Assembly: GCA_017541365.1 (NCBI GenBank)
Contig: JAFXZF010000010.1
Span: forward strand, 56,892-120,891
DNA: 64,000 nucleotides
Direction of reading: 5' to 3'
DNA from: Prevotella sp.
Lineage (GTDB): Bacteria > Bacteroidota > Bacteroidia > Bacteroidales > Bacteroidaceae
Shown here: positions 44,335 to 53,816 of the stretch, one piece after another
Numbering within the stretch: position 1 is the first letter of the stretch
Layout: each line of letters opens with the position of its first letter
Program-made: the position numbers and the translations under genes
Notes under the pieces: model-generated
What the model was told of the DNA's origin: nothing
Database searches by the model: none
Seen by the model: only the letters and a program-made list of their open reading frames with translations

Positions 44335-45918
44335 TTAGTTTACTGAGTTAAGGAAGTCAGCAATCTGGTCTTCACTCACGTCGCCCAGTCCGTATTCGCG
44401 CTCCGCATCCAGTCTTATGGCATTGAGCCACTCCTCGTGTGCCTGTCCTGTTGCCGAGTCATTATCGCTGATGCCCTTCCATTGGTCATAGCTGTCATAT
44501 ATATCGCGGAAACGGCTTTCAAGCGTGGTGATATTGTCTATGTCCTCACTTAAGATGTCTTCCTTTATCTGTTCCACCGCTTCTGTCGGTGTCAGCAATC
44601 CCAACAGGTCTGTCCAGTCGTTGGTACTGTCAGCGTTGCCATACATGCGCAGGGCATGGCGATAGTATTCTATTCCATGTTGCAAGGCAGAAGCCGTAAT
44701 GGTAAATCCCTTGCCTTCGTATTCTTCAACTTCATAGCCCTGTTCTTCCTGTATTTCCATAAGCCATTGCAGACCTTCTTTTACTCTCTCTATGACGTAA
44801 GGCGACAGCCAGTCATAGCTTATCAGCGACTTGCGTGAGTCGGGTGTTCGTTTGTCTCGCTTGGGCCATTTCATTACGTCTCGGTATGTTCCCACGGTGC
44901 ACAGGTTGCGCCCTGGCACTACATATGTCTTTCTTCCCTCGGCTATTATGTATGAGAAGGGCAGCAGTGATGTGTCGGGGTGTGTCTGCACCTTGCCCAT
45001 CACCATAGAGAAAGCACCTATGTGTGCAGGCCACAGGATGTGGGCACCGCTTGCCGTCTTTGAACCGCGCTCCATCAAACCATAGTGTATAGGTCCCATC
45101 TTGTATGCGTGGTTGGAGAAGTTGGTGCCCGATCCGGCATTATAGAAGGAATACTCGCCTCCTATGAGCAGTGACGATTTGTGGTGGCTCACAGAGAACG
45201 GTCCGCACAAGGCAGCACAACTCTCGCCGTTGTCCATGTGGCTGTTGGCAAAGAAGAGCGATGCCTCGCTGGTAAATCCTCGTCCTATGTGGCACGCCTC
45301 GCCAACGAAACTGTCATATAGCTTTGCTCCGTCAACAATTGTTGCTCCTGCCTGTGCCACCACGTTTTCCATAATCACGTCGTCGCCCACATAGATTGTT
45401 GCATCTGGGGTTGGGCACAGAGTGCAGTCTATCAGGCGTGATGCCCCGCACAACTCGCTGCCGTCTCCTATGCTCACGTTGGTCAGTTCCCTGCAATCCA
45501 TTATGGTGACGTCATTGCCTATGGTAGTGCATTCGGGACGTGTCTCGCTGACATAGTCTGAGATCATCCCACTCAGTTTGGCGAAAAGTTCCGCATCCTC
45601 TTCCTCTGCCGTGCGTACCATCAATGCTGCCATCTGGGATGTCAGTCCCTTGTATATCACAACGTTGCCGTCGCCAGCCTCGTTCTTCACGCTTATCATG
45701 TTGTTCTCGCCATAGGTGGCACCGTCAGTGGTGCGTATTATACCCACGTTGCACATGCGCACTCCCTTGCCTATCCTCACGTCGCCGTCGAAGCACACGT
45801 TCTTCAGGTCTGTTGCGGCAAATTCTTCGTCCACCATCACTTGTGTCCATGAGGTGCTGCGGCATCCCTGCGACTCAAGTATGTCAATCTCGCTTAGTGT
45901 CAGGTTTCTGTAATTCAT
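44335..45918 (-). CDS. DUF4954-type left-handed beta-helix protein
   Basis: This 527-residue protein has repeated hexapeptide-like turns over residues about 35-330 (FDGDVRIGKGVRMCNVGII, TIGNDVTIMDCRELTNVSIGDGSELCG, TIYVGDDVIMENVVAQAGATIVDG). These predict a left-handed beta-helix as in sugar-nucleotide acyl- and uridylyltransferases. The C-terminal 180 residues are helical. It resembles the Bacteroidetes family DUF4954, whose function is unknown. No nucleotidyltransferase domain is present. It lies four bases after hflX. Confidence 0.8.
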   Translation of the reverse strand: MNYRNLTLSEIDILESQGCRSTSWTQVMVDEEFAATDLKNVCFDGDVRIGKGVRMCNVGIIRTTDGATYGENNMISVKNEAGDGNVVIYKGLTSQMAALMVRTAEEEDAELFAKLSGMISDYVSETRPECTTIGNDVTIMDCRELTNVSIGDGSELCGASRLIDCTLCPTPDATIYVGDDVIMENVVAQAGATIVDGAKLYDSFVGEACHIGRGFTSEASLFFANSHMDNGESCAALCGPFSVSHHKSSLLIGGEYSFYNAGSGTNFSNHAYKMGPIHYGLMERGSKTASGAHILWPAHIGAFSMVMGKVQTHPDTSLLPFSYIIAEGRKTYVVPGRNLCTVGTYRDVMKWPKRDKRTPDSRKSLISYDWLSPYVIERVKEGLQWLMEIQEEQGYEVEEYEGKGFTITASALQHGIEYYRHALRMYGNADSTNDWTDLLGLLTPTEAVEQIKEDILSEDIDNITTLESRFRDIYDSYDQWKGISDNDSATGQAHEEWLNAIRLDAEREYGLGDVSEDQIADFLNSVN

Positions 45919-45922
45919 ATTT

Positions 45923-47227
45923 TTATACTTCTTCAGGGTTAGTCCATAGGAAATCGTTGTAGGGGTATTTCTGCACGTGCAGTTCTCTCACCTTTTTATA
46001 TATAGTGTCTCTAAACTCGTCAATATTCATTTTTTCTTTTGCCGAAATGAATATGCAGTTGTCATTGAGTCTCGCCATCCATGTGCGTTTGAGCTCGTCA
46101 AGCGAAATCTCGTTTTTCTTCACTGGTGTCAGGTCGTCTTCCTCCTTCTCGTCCCATGTGTAGGCATCTATCTTGTTGAACACTATCATGGAAGGCTTGT
46201 CGGCACATCCCAGATCGCTCAGTGTCTTCTCCACCACCGTTATCTGTTCCTCGAAGTCGGGGTGACTGATATCCACTACGTGCACCAGCATGTCAGCCTC
46301 TCGTGTCTCGTCGAGTGTGGATTTGAACGAATCTACAAGGTCTGTGGGCAGTTTGCGTATGAATCCCACCGTGTCGGCAAGCAGGAATGGCAGGTTCTCT
46401 ATCACCACCTTCCTCACCGTAGTGTCGAGAGTGGCAAACAGTTTGTTTTCGGCAAACACCTCGCTCTTGGCGAGCATGTTCATGATAGTAGATTTGCCCA
46501 CGTTGGTATATCCCACCAAAGCCACTCTTATCAGTCTGCCGCGGTTCTTCCTCTGCGTGGTCTTCTGCTTGTCTATCTCTGCTAAGCGTTCCTTCAGCAG
46601 CGACATGCGGTTGAGTATTATTCGACGGTCCATCTCCAACTGCGTCTCGCCAGGACCTCTCAGTCCCACCGAACCCTTTCCACCTCCTGAGCCCGAGCCA
46701 CCACCTTGTCTCTCAAGGTGTGTCCACAGCCTCTGCAGTCTGGGCAGCATATAGCGATACTGTGCCAGTTCCACCTGCGTCTTGGCGTTTGCCGTCTGTG
46801 CCCTCATGGCGAAGATGTCGAGTATGAGACTTGTGCGGTCAAGTATCTTCACTTTCAGCTCCGCCTCTATGTTGCGCATCTGCTTAGCAGAGAGTTCGTC
46901 GTCGAATATGACCATACCTACGGGTTGTGGTGCATTCTCCTCTTCTTCTGGATAATGCAATTCTTCTTGCCACTTATCGTATGCTTCATCACATTCCTTT
47001 ATATATGCAGCTATTTCCTCCAGTTTCCCCTTTCCCACGTAGGTTACGCTTGATGGTCCGTTCACTCTCTGCGTAAACCGTTTTACGGTAATAGCACCAG
47101 CCGTGTCGGCAAGAAACTCCAGTTCGTCCAGATATTCCTTTGTCTTCGCCTCGTCCTGTTGAGGCGTGATAAGCCCCACCAATACGGCAGTCTCTGCTTT
47201 CACTTCTGATATCACGAATTCTTTCAT
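45923..47227 (-). CDS. hflX: Ribosome-associated GTPase HflX
   Basis: This 434-residue GTPase splits stalled 70S ribosomes in other bacteria. The N-terminal HflX domain (VLVGLITPQQDEAKTKEYLDEL ... VTYVGKGKLEEI) is followed by a glycine-rich linker GGGSGSGGGKGS, the signature GLRGPGETQLEMDRR and a G domain with GYTNVGKST (G1), DTVGFIRKLP (G3) and NKID (G4). The -7 box ends five bases before the ATG, so the mRNA is probably leaderless. It is the first gene of a run with DUF4954 and the M16 protease. Confidence 0.95.
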   Translation of the reverse strand: MKEFVISEVKAETAVLVGLITPQQDEAKTKEYLDELEFLADTAGAITVKRFTQRVNGPSSVTYVGKGKLEEIAAYIKECDEAYDKWQEELHYPEEEENAPQPVGMVIFDDELSAKQMRNIEAELKVKILDRTSLILDIFAMRAQTANAKTQVELAQYRYMLPRLQRLWTHLERQGGGSGSGGGKGSVGLRGPGETQLEMDRRIILNRMSLLKERLAEIDKQKTTQRKNRGRLIRVALVGYTNVGKSTIMNMLAKSEVFAENKLFATLDTTVRKVVIENLPFLLADTVGFIRKLPTDLVDSFKSTLDETREADMLVHVVDISHPDFEEQITVVEKTLSDLGCADKPSMIVFNKIDAYTWDEKEEDDLTPVKKNEISLDELKRTWMARLNDNCIFISAKEKMNIDEFRDTIYKKVRELHVQKYPYNDFLWTNPEEV

Positions 47228-47232
47228 GACTA

Positions 47233-47263
47233 CAAAGGTACAAAAAAAAGTATAAAGTACAAA
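47233..47263 (-). promoter_or_regulatory. Promoter of hflX, made partly of repeats
   Basis: On the minus strand, TTTG (47260-47263), a 19-base spacer and TACCTTTG (47233-47240). The spacer and -33 box lie inside an AAGTATA/AAGTACA heptamer array (47248-47280), so the repeat supplies promoter sequence. Confidence 0.75.
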
Positions 47264-47280
47264 GTATAAGGTCTAAAGTT

Positions 47281-49404
47281 TTAGCTAATCACTCCCCAGT
47301 CCACGCTGTTCTTGCGTATCTCAGCAAGCCGCTTCCACAACAGGGCATGTTCGGGAGCATTACATTCATGGTCGCTGTCTATTATCTTCTGTGCCTCGTC
47401 ACGTGCCAACTGCACTATCTGACCATCAGTAGCTATATTGGCTATCTTTAGGTCGAATGCCATTCCGCTCTGTTGTGTCCCCTCCAAGTCACCAGGACCT
47501 CTTAGTTTTAGGTCTGCCTCAGCTATGCGGAAACCATCGTTCGTCTCACACATTATGTCTAGGCGTTTTTTTGTTTCTTTTGATAGTTGGTAGTCGCTCA
47601 CCAATATGCAGTATGACTGGTCGGCGCCTCTGCCGACCCTGCCCCTGAGCTGGTGCAACTGTGACAGGCCGAATCTCTGTGCCTCCATTATCACCATCAC
47701 CGAGGCATTGGGCACATTCACCCCTACCTCTATTACGGTGGTTGCTACCAAAATCTGCGTCTCTCCACTGGCAAAGCGCTGCATTTCCATTTCCTTCTCC
47801 ACAGGTTTCATTCTGCCGTGCACCTTACTCATCTTGTATTGAGGAAATACTTCTTGCAGGTGTGCATAGCCTGCTTCAAGATCCTGCAGGTCCATCTTCT
47901 CGCTTTCCGTTATCAGTGGATATACCACATACACCTGCCTGCCCTTGCTTACCTCCTTGCGTATGCCTTCATACAGGCTCGTCATCTGGTTCTCGTATTT
48001 ATGCAGGGTCATGATGGGCTTTCTGCCTGGCGGCAGTTCGTCTATCACACTCACGTCGAGGTCTCCGTATATGGTCATCGCCAGCGTGCGAGGTATTGGT
48101 GTTGCCGTCATCACCAGCACGTGCGGCGGGTTGTCGTTCTTGCTCCACAGCTTGGCCCTCTGCGCCACACCAAAGCGATGTTGCTCGTCTATCACGGCAA
48201 GCCCCAGATTGTTGAACACCACATTGTCTTCTATTATGGCGTGCGTGCCTACGAGTATCTTCACGTCACCATTCTGCAAGCCCTCCATCACAGCCTCCCT
48301 TCTCTTGCCCTTCACCATGCCCGTGAGCAGTTCCACTCTCACTCCCTCTGACTCTCCCTTTATTCCTCCTTTTACTCCCCCTAAAAAAACCTTTATCGTC
48401 TCTAAGTGCTGTTCGGCAAGAATCTCCGTCGGAGCCATCATCACAGCCTGAAAGCCGTTGTCCACAGCTATAAGCATAGCCATCAGGGCTACGAGTGTCT
48501 TGCCTGAGCCCACATCGCCCTGAATCAGACGGTTCATCTGTCTGCCTGTGTTCATGTCTTTGTGTATCTCATGCATCACTCGCTTCTGCGCTCCAGTCAG
48601 TTCAAAAGGCAGATTATGCTGGTAGAAGTCGTTGAAACAGTCGCCCACCTTGGGTAGCAGATAGCCATTGTATTTTCTGCGATTATTGGCAGCATAGCGC
48701 AGAATGTTGAGCTGTACGTAGAACAGTTCCTCAAACTTCAGCCTCTCCCTTGCGTGTTGCAGTTCATATTGGTTGCTGGGATAGTGTACCTTCCGCATCG
48801 CCTCATCCCTACTCATCAGGTGTAGCGGTAGGGTGATATAATCAGGCAGGGTCTCAGGCAGCTTAGGGAGTTTCTCCATCAGGTTCTTCGTCAACTTCTC
48901 CAGCGTACGGCTCGTCATGCCAGCCTTCTTCATCTTCTCCGTAGTGTTGTAATATGGTTGCATACCCATATTGTTGAGCTCCAGTGACGAGGCACTGTCT
49001 ATCTCTGGGTGAGAAATCTGAAATCTGCCATTATACACCCCAGGTCTGCCAAACGCTATGTACTCTATTCCTACCTTGTATGTTTTCTTTATATATGGTA
49101 CGCCAGAAAACCACACAAGATCCATCACTCTTTCGCCGTCAGAGAAATGAGCTACGAGACGCTTCTTGCGAGAGCCCATATCAAAGACTTCAAAGGAAAG
49201 TATTCTGCCTTTAATCTGCACAAATGGCATCTCAAGCGTCAGTTCCCTTATCTTGTACACCCTGCTACGGTCAACATGCTTATAGGGGTAATACTCCAGC
49301 AGGTCACCGAACGAGTTGATGCCCAGTTCCTTGCTAAGTATCTCCTTCCTCTGCGGACCAACACCGCTCAGGTATTTTATGTCTTGATCGAGAATGCTGC
49401 TCAT
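47281..49404 (-). CDS. recG: ATP-dependent DNA helicase RecG
   Basis: This 707-residue helicase remodels stalled replication forks. The N-terminal wedge/OB domain (about 60-160) is followed by helicase motifs QGDVGSGKTLVA (I), APTEILAEQH (Ia), VIDEQHRFGV (DEQH box), MTATPIPRTLAM (III), the motif V region IEVGVNVPNASVM and QLRGRVGRG (VI). About 20 residues of Gly/Lys/Glu-rich insertion near residue 350 (FLGGVKGGIKGESEGVRVE) look like a local repeat expansion. Its promoter is the twin of the fumarase promoter and lies within ten bases of the ATG. Confidence 0.96.
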   Translation of the reverse strand: MSSILDQDIKYLSGVGPQRKEILSKELGINSFGDLLEYYPYKHVDRSRVYKIRELTLEMPFVQIKGRILSFEVFDMGSRKKRLVAHFSDGERVMDLVWFSGVPYIKKTYKVGIEYIAFGRPGVYNGRFQISHPEIDSASSLELNNMGMQPYYNTTEKMKKAGMTSRTLEKLTKNLMEKLPKLPETLPDYITLPLHLMSRDEAMRKVHYPSNQYELQHARERLKFEELFYVQLNILRYAANNRRKYNGYLLPKVGDCFNDFYQHNLPFELTGAQKRVMHEIHKDMNTGRQMNRLIQGDVGSGKTLVALMAMLIAVDNGFQAVMMAPTEILAEQHLETIKVFLGGVKGGIKGESEGVRVELLTGMVKGKRREAVMEGLQNGDVKILVGTHAIIEDNVVFNNLGLAVIDEQHRFGVAQRAKLWSKNDNPPHVLVMTATPIPRTLAMTIYGDLDVSVIDELPPGRKPIMTLHKYENQMTSLYEGIRKEVSKGRQVYVVYPLITESEKMDLQDLEAGYAHLQEVFPQYKMSKVHGRMKPVEKEMEMQRFASGETQILVATTVIEVGVNVPNASVMVIMEAQRFGLSQLHQLRGRVGRGADQSYCILVSDYQLSKETKKRLDIMCETNDGFRIAEADLKLRGPGDLEGTQQSGMAFDLKIANIATDGQIVQLARDEAQKIIDSDHECNAPEHALLWKRLAEIRKNSVDWGVIS

Positions 49405-49411
49405 TTTCTTG

Positions 49412-49442
49412 CAAAGTTACGAAAAAACGAGGGCAGAACAAA
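49412..49442 (-). promoter_or_regulatory. Promoter of recG
   Basis: On the minus strand, TTTG (49439-49442), a 19-base spacer and TAACTTTG (49412-49419). The -7 box ends seven bases before the ATG at 49404. Confidence 0.85.
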
Positions 49443-49522
49443 ATAAATTCATGTATTTTTCATGCCGAATGCACTGTAACATGGCAAAAAATAATTTTTT
49501 ATGCAACAAAATAGCGAAAAAA

Positions 49523-49554
49523 TTTGTTATACATATTTTTTTTTCTTAACTTTG
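49523..49554 (+). promoter_or_regulatory. Promoter of the phosphohexomutase gene
   Basis: TTTG (49523-49526), a 20-base spacer and TAACTTTG (49547-49554). The leader of about 83 bases includes a small GACAG/CTGTC hairpin at 49568-49581. Confidence 0.85.
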
Positions 49555-49641
49555 TGCACAAGTGTGAAGACAGGCAACTGTCGGAGCGTAACAAATAAAA
49601 AAAATCCTACTATAAAACCATCAATAACAAACTTTAAACAA

Positions 49642-51381
49642 ATGGAAAACAACGAACAGTTAATTGCACAATGTGAAGCTGTTGCCAAACAGTGGTTATC
49701 CCCCTCTTTTGACGAAGAGACACGCAAGGACGTTCAGGCTATGCTTGACAATCCCGACAAGACGGCGCTCATCGATGCCTTCTACCAGAACCTAGAATTT
49801 GGCACTGGTGGTTTGCGTGGCATTATGGGTGCTGGCACCAACCGCATGAACAAGTACATTGTGGGTATGGCTACACAGGGGTTTGCCAACTACATTCTGA
49901 AAGCGTTCCCTGGAAAGAAATGTTCCGTAGTAGTGGGTCACGACTGCCGTAACAACGGACGTATGTTTGCAGAGACCGTAGCGGCTATCTTCACAGCCAA
50001 CGGTATCAAGGCGTATCTCTTTGAAAGTCTGCGCCCTACCCCAGAGATTTCATTCGCTATCCGCGAGTTGGGCGCTCAGGCTGGTGTGAACGTTACTGCA
50101 TCACACAACCCTAAGGAGTACAATGGCTATAAGGCTTACTGGGAGGACGGCGCTCAGGTGCTGGCTCCACACGACAAGGGCATCATAGACGAGGTGAACA
50201 AGGTGAAGATAGAGGACGTGAAATGGACACTGAACCCTGACCTGCTGCAGATTATCGGCGGAGAGATGGACTACAATTACATGTGTGCTGTTAAGGAGGG
50301 CATGGTTGACCAAGACGTGATACTCAGAAACAAGGACCTGAACATCGTTTATTCTGCCATGCATGGCACAGGTCGTCATATCGTTCCTATGTGCCTGCGC
50401 TCATGGGGGTTCCAGAATATCAACGTGGTGCCTGAGCAGATGGTAGTTGACGGAAACTTCCCAACCGTTGTTTCACCTAACCCAGAGAATGCAGAGGCTA
50501 TGACGTTGGGCATGAAGTTGGGCACGAAGCTTAATGCCGACCTCGTGGTGGCTACCGACCCTGATGCTGACCGACTCGCCATCGTTTGCCGAAACGACAA
50601 GGGCGAATGGCAGATTCTGAACGGCAATCAGACGGCTTGCATGTTCTACTGGTACACCATCAAGAACAAGAAGGCATTGGGACAGCTTAACCCATCAGAC
50701 TTCATGGTGAAGACCATCGTGACATCTGAGCTCATTGCTAAGATAGCACGTGCCAACGGTGTGGAGTGTTTCGACGAATACACAGGCTTCAAGTGGATTG
50801 CATATCGCATCCGAGTAAACGAGGGCAAGCGTAAGTATATCGGTGGTGGCGAGGAGTCATTCGGCTACCTGCCATACGACAAGGTGCGCGACAAGGACGC
50901 TCCTGCTTCTATCTGTCTCATCTGTGAGATTGCCGCTTGGGCAAAGGATCAGGGCAAGACGCTCTACGACCTGCTTCTTGACATCTATAAGGAGTATGGA
51001 TTCCAGAAGGAGGCTGCCATCAGCGTAACAAAGCCTGGCAAGAGCGGTGCTGACGAGATAAAGAAGATGATGGAAGACTTCCGTGCTACTCCTCCAGCAG
51101 AAATTGCAGGCACTAAGGTTGTCTGCGTAAAGGACTACAAGACCTTGAAGCAGACTGCCGAGGGCAAGGTAACTGACATAGAGATGCCTACCACAGCCAA
51201 CGTACTGCAGTGGTTCACTGAGGACGGCATGAAAATCTCAGTTCGTCCTTCAGGCACAGAGCCAAAGATTAAGTTCTACTGCGAGGTTCCAGTTGCAGGA
51301 CAGTTTGACGGCGACTATGCAGCTGCTACAGCTAAGGCTGACGCTCGCATCGCTGAAATCAAGAAGTCACTCGGACTATAA
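49642..51381 (+). CDS. Phosphoglucomutase/phosphomannomutase
   Basis: This 579-residue alpha-D-phosphohexomutase interconverts hexose 1- and 6-phosphates. The phosphorylated serine is Ser154 in TASHNPKEYNGYKAYW, the metal loop is DPDADRLAI, the sugar-binding loop is GGGEESFGY and the phosphate-binding loop is SVRPSGTEPKIKFY. Open frame upstream to 49501 precedes the promoter and is not translated. It is monocistronic, ended by a very strong hairpin. Glucose or mannose specificity cannot be decided from the sequence. Confidence 0.95.
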   Translation: MENNEQLIAQCEAVAKQWLSPSFDEETRKDVQAMLDNPDKTALIDAFYQNLEFGTGGLRGIMGAGTNRMNKYIVGMATQGFANYILKAFPGKKCSVVVGHDCRNNGRMFAETVAAIFTANGIKAYLFESLRPTPEISFAIRELGAQAGVNVTASHNPKEYNGYKAYWEDGAQVLAPHDKGIIDEVNKVKIEDVKWTLNPDLLQIIGGEMDYNYMCAVKEGMVDQDVILRNKDLNIVYSAMHGTGRHIVPMCLRSWGFQNINVVPEQMVVDGNFPTVVSPNPENAEAMTLGMKLGTKLNADLVVATDPDADRLAIVCRNDKGEWQILNGNQTACMFYWYTIKNKKALGQLNPSDFMVKTIVTSELIAKIARANGVECFDEYTGFKWIAYRIRVNEGKRKYIGGGEESFGYLPYDKVRDKDAPASICLICEIAAWAKDQGKTLYDLLLDIYKEYGFQKEAAISVTKPGKSGADEIKKMMEDFRATPPAEIAGTKVVCVKDYKTLKQTAEGKVTDIEMPTTANVLQWFTEDGMKISVRPSGTEPKIKFYCEVPVAGQFDGDYAAATAKADARIAEIKKSLGL

Positions 51382-51437
51382 GAAAAAAAGTAAGGAGTTT
51401 GTGGGCTCTTTGCTTGCAAAAGGTTTAAAAGGTTAAT

Positions 51438-51479
51438 AAAGAAATCAGGGCACTCTAGTTTGAGTGTCCTGATTTCTTT
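51438..51479. terminator. Bidirectional terminator after the phosphohexomutase gene
   Basis: Bases 51438-51455 pair with 51462-51479 over 18 positions with one G-T wobble, around a six-base loop. The A-rich left arm and T-rich right arm allow termination in both directions, serving also the converging periplasmic PPIase gene. Confidence 0.9.
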
Positions 51480-51485
51480 ATCATT

Positions 51486-51546
51486 ATTTCGTTATGTCGA
51501 TATTTCGATATACCGATATGTTGCTATTTTGAAATGTCGAAATTCC
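51486..51546. repeat. Eight-base tandem array
   Basis: Degenerate eight-base units (TTATGTCG, ATATTTCG, ATATACCG, ATATGTTG, CTATTTTG, AAATGTCG) run from the terminator up to the stop of the PPIase gene. The period differs from the 7-base and 9-base arrays elsewhere. Confidence 0.6.
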
Positions 51547-53694
51547 TTAGAAGAACATCACCCTATTGTCAGCAATGTCTGAGTTAAGGATGAGTTCCTG
51601 CATGAAGTTGCCCGCAGCCTGCATGTTGCGCTGTGCTATGCGCTGCATAATAGCTTTGGCATCGTACTTCTGTCCCTGACGTTGTTGCTTCTTTGTTACC
51701 TGGAAGAGATATACTCCGGCATTACCCTTTACAGGAGCTTTGGAGAATTGTCCCTGCTTAGTAGCAGCAACTGCACCAGATAGTGCAGGCTCAGTAGCTC
51801 CAGTAGCAACTACAAATACTGGCGAAGCGAATGTCACCTGATTGACATCAACCACCTGAGCACCCTTTGCCTTCGCACCAGCGATATTCTTCACGCCAGC
51901 CATCTTGGCAATGAGTTTATCAGCTTTCTTATCAGCAAGAACCTCAGCCTTTACCATCTCCTTTACCTGTTCATCGTCAAGGTCGCGGTAGCCCTTCTTA
52001 TGTATCTTGGTGAGAGCGATGACAAGGAGGTTGTCATTCTCGCCACACTCATAAAGAGGTGATACACTATTTTCTTCTGCCTCATATACCCACTTCAAAG
52101 CATCGTGAGTGCCATGTATACCAGCAATATTGTGTTGTGAGGCACGAACGTCCTGATTCTCCAGCACCTGATAACCGTACTTCTTTGCATTCTTCTCTAG
52201 GCCCTCAAGGTCCTGGTTTTCTGACACATACTGTGAGAATTTATTGTAAGCTTGTGAGTATGTCTCCTTTGAGAAGTTGATAGGAGTCTTGATAACAGCA
52301 GCAAGATACTTTGTCTGGAAAGACTTACGGTCTGTCACTTTTATGATAATGTTGCCAGAGTTGGTAGCAAGATTTTTCATTTCACCAACCTGCATGGTGT
52401 TGAGGGCATTGATATATGCCTTTGTGTCAACATCAAGTGAATTAGCATTCTGATAATCCTTAGTAGTAAGCCACTGCTTAGCACCTGTCTGGTTGTACTT
52501 CTTTGCCAAAGCATCCCATTGAGTTGCATCAGAAGTAAGAGCATTTACTATAGAGTCAGCACGTGTATGTGCAGCATCGAGAGTTTCGCCACCCACCTGA
52601 ATTACTTGGAACTCTACAGAGTCGGGCAATTCCTGCTTTGACATAAAACGTACAGCGGTGAGGGTACCGTCCTGCTTGTTTTCTTTCAATTGAGTGGTAG
52701 TTCCTACAGACACTGAGTCAAGTATCTCTACTACATCATTAGGAAATGCTGTATTCATTACTGGCACGCCAAGATAAGGTACTATGGAACCTGACTTGCG
52801 TATTATCTCTGAAGGATCCTCTGCAGTAGCGAGCTGCTGTACAAACTCCTGAGTCTGCTTGCCGATAGCTGCACGGTCGGTTGCTGATGCCTGCACCTTG
52901 ACTGATACATACTTGATATCACGAGTCTCCTCATATTGCTTGAATGCAGCTTTCATCTCCTTGTATTTCGCCTTGAGATCGTCATCAGAAATCTGAATGT
53001 CCTTATCTTCTACTGAAGAGTAAGGCAGGGCTGCAAGCTGTATCGTTGCTTCTTCATTCTCCTCTGCGAATGTCTGCTTTGCCTCCACGCTGTTAGAAAC
53101 GAAGGTAGCAGCAAGGAGAGTCTGATACTTCTGCGAGAGCAACTGCTGACGTAGATTCTTCTCTACGAAGTTCCAGTAATTGTATATGGGGCGCATCTGC
53201 TCAGCCTGTTGTGGGTTTGTTTGCTGTGCTTTCTTGTATTCTGCAACAAACTGCTTGAGCGAGTTGGCATCGAAACGACCTGTCTGCTGATTGACAAATG
53301 GCGTCTGCATGAGCATCTGGTTAGTGCCCTGGTTGAGTATGTCACGTATCTCATCATCGGTGACTCTGAGGCCGAGTTCTTTAGCTTCGCGTGCTAAAAC
53401 GGCATTCTGTACGTACTGCTGCCATACCATATCCCTAACCTGATTGAGTTCATCTTCTGAGAGGTTATCACGCCCCTGTGTCATCTTGATGGCATCCTGA
53501 TACTCATCTACCATCTCCTGAAATTCCTGATAACTAATCTTCTCACCAAGCACCTGAGCTACTTGCTGACGCTCGTTGTTCTTGGTAGACTCACATGAAC
53601 GGACTGCCTCCTCGGCAATGAATGCGAAGAGACCCAGACCGATGATACCCACAAGGAGGGCACCTCTGCTTCTGATTTTTCCTAATACTGCCAT
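51547..53694 (-). CDS. Membrane-anchored periplasmic peptidyl-prolyl isomerase (SurA/PpiD-like)
   Basis: This 715-residue protein has one N-terminal transmembrane helix (about 12-30, LLVGIIGLGLFAFIAEEAV), then a SurA-like chaperone region (EKISYQEFQEMVDEYQDAIKM ... LREAKELGLRVTDDEIRDIL) and parvulin-type segments. This matches PpiD, which helps outer-membrane proteins fold after leaving SecYEG. It is the promoter-distal member of a group with LptC and the CNNM protein but has its own promoter at 53785-53816. Confidence 0.88.
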   Translation of the reverse strand: MAVLGKIRSRGALLVGIIGLGLFAFIAEEAVRSCESTKNNERQQVAQVLGEKISYQEFQEMVDEYQDAIKMTQGRDNLSEDELNQVRDMVWQQYVQNAVLAREAKELGLRVTDDEIRDILNQGTNQMLMQTPFVNQQTGRFDANSLKQFVAEYKKAQQTNPQQAEQMRPIYNYWNFVEKNLRQQLLSQKYQTLLAATFVSNSVEAKQTFAEENEEATIQLAALPYSSVEDKDIQISDDDLKAKYKEMKAAFKQYEETRDIKYVSVKVQASATDRAAIGKQTQEFVQQLATAEDPSEIIRKSGSIVPYLGVPVMNTAFPNDVVEILDSVSVGTTTQLKENKQDGTLTAVRFMSKQELPDSVEFQVIQVGGETLDAAHTRADSIVNALTSDATQWDALAKKYNQTGAKQWLTTKDYQNANSLDVDTKAYINALNTMQVGEMKNLATNSGNIIIKVTDRKSFQTKYLAAVIKTPINFSKETYSQAYNKFSQYVSENQDLEGLEKNAKKYGYQVLENQDVRASQHNIAGIHGTHDALKWVYEAEENSVSPLYECGENDNLLVIALTKIHKKGYRDLDDEQVKEMVKAEVLADKKADKLIAKMAGVKNIAGAKAKGAQVVDVNQVTFASPVFVVATGATEPALSGAVAATKQGQFSKAPVKGNAGVYLFQVTKKQQRQGQKYDAKAIMQRIAQRNMQAAGNFMQELILNSDIADNRVMFF

Positions 53695-53784
53695 TTTTAT
53701 TTTCTTATTTTTGTTTTAGTTTTCTTCTCACATTATGTCTTACTGCACACCTACCTGATTCGGTGTCACAAGGCATAAACGGCG

Positions 53785-53816
53785 CAAAGTTACTAAATTT
53801 TCTGCAATTAAACAAA
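53785..53816 (-). promoter_or_regulatory. Promoter of the periplasmic PPIase gene
   Basis: On the minus strand, TTTG (53813-53816), a 20-base spacer and TAACTTTG (53785-53792). It sits directly after the stop of the CNNM/CorC gene and leaves a leader of about 85 bases. Confidence 0.85.
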
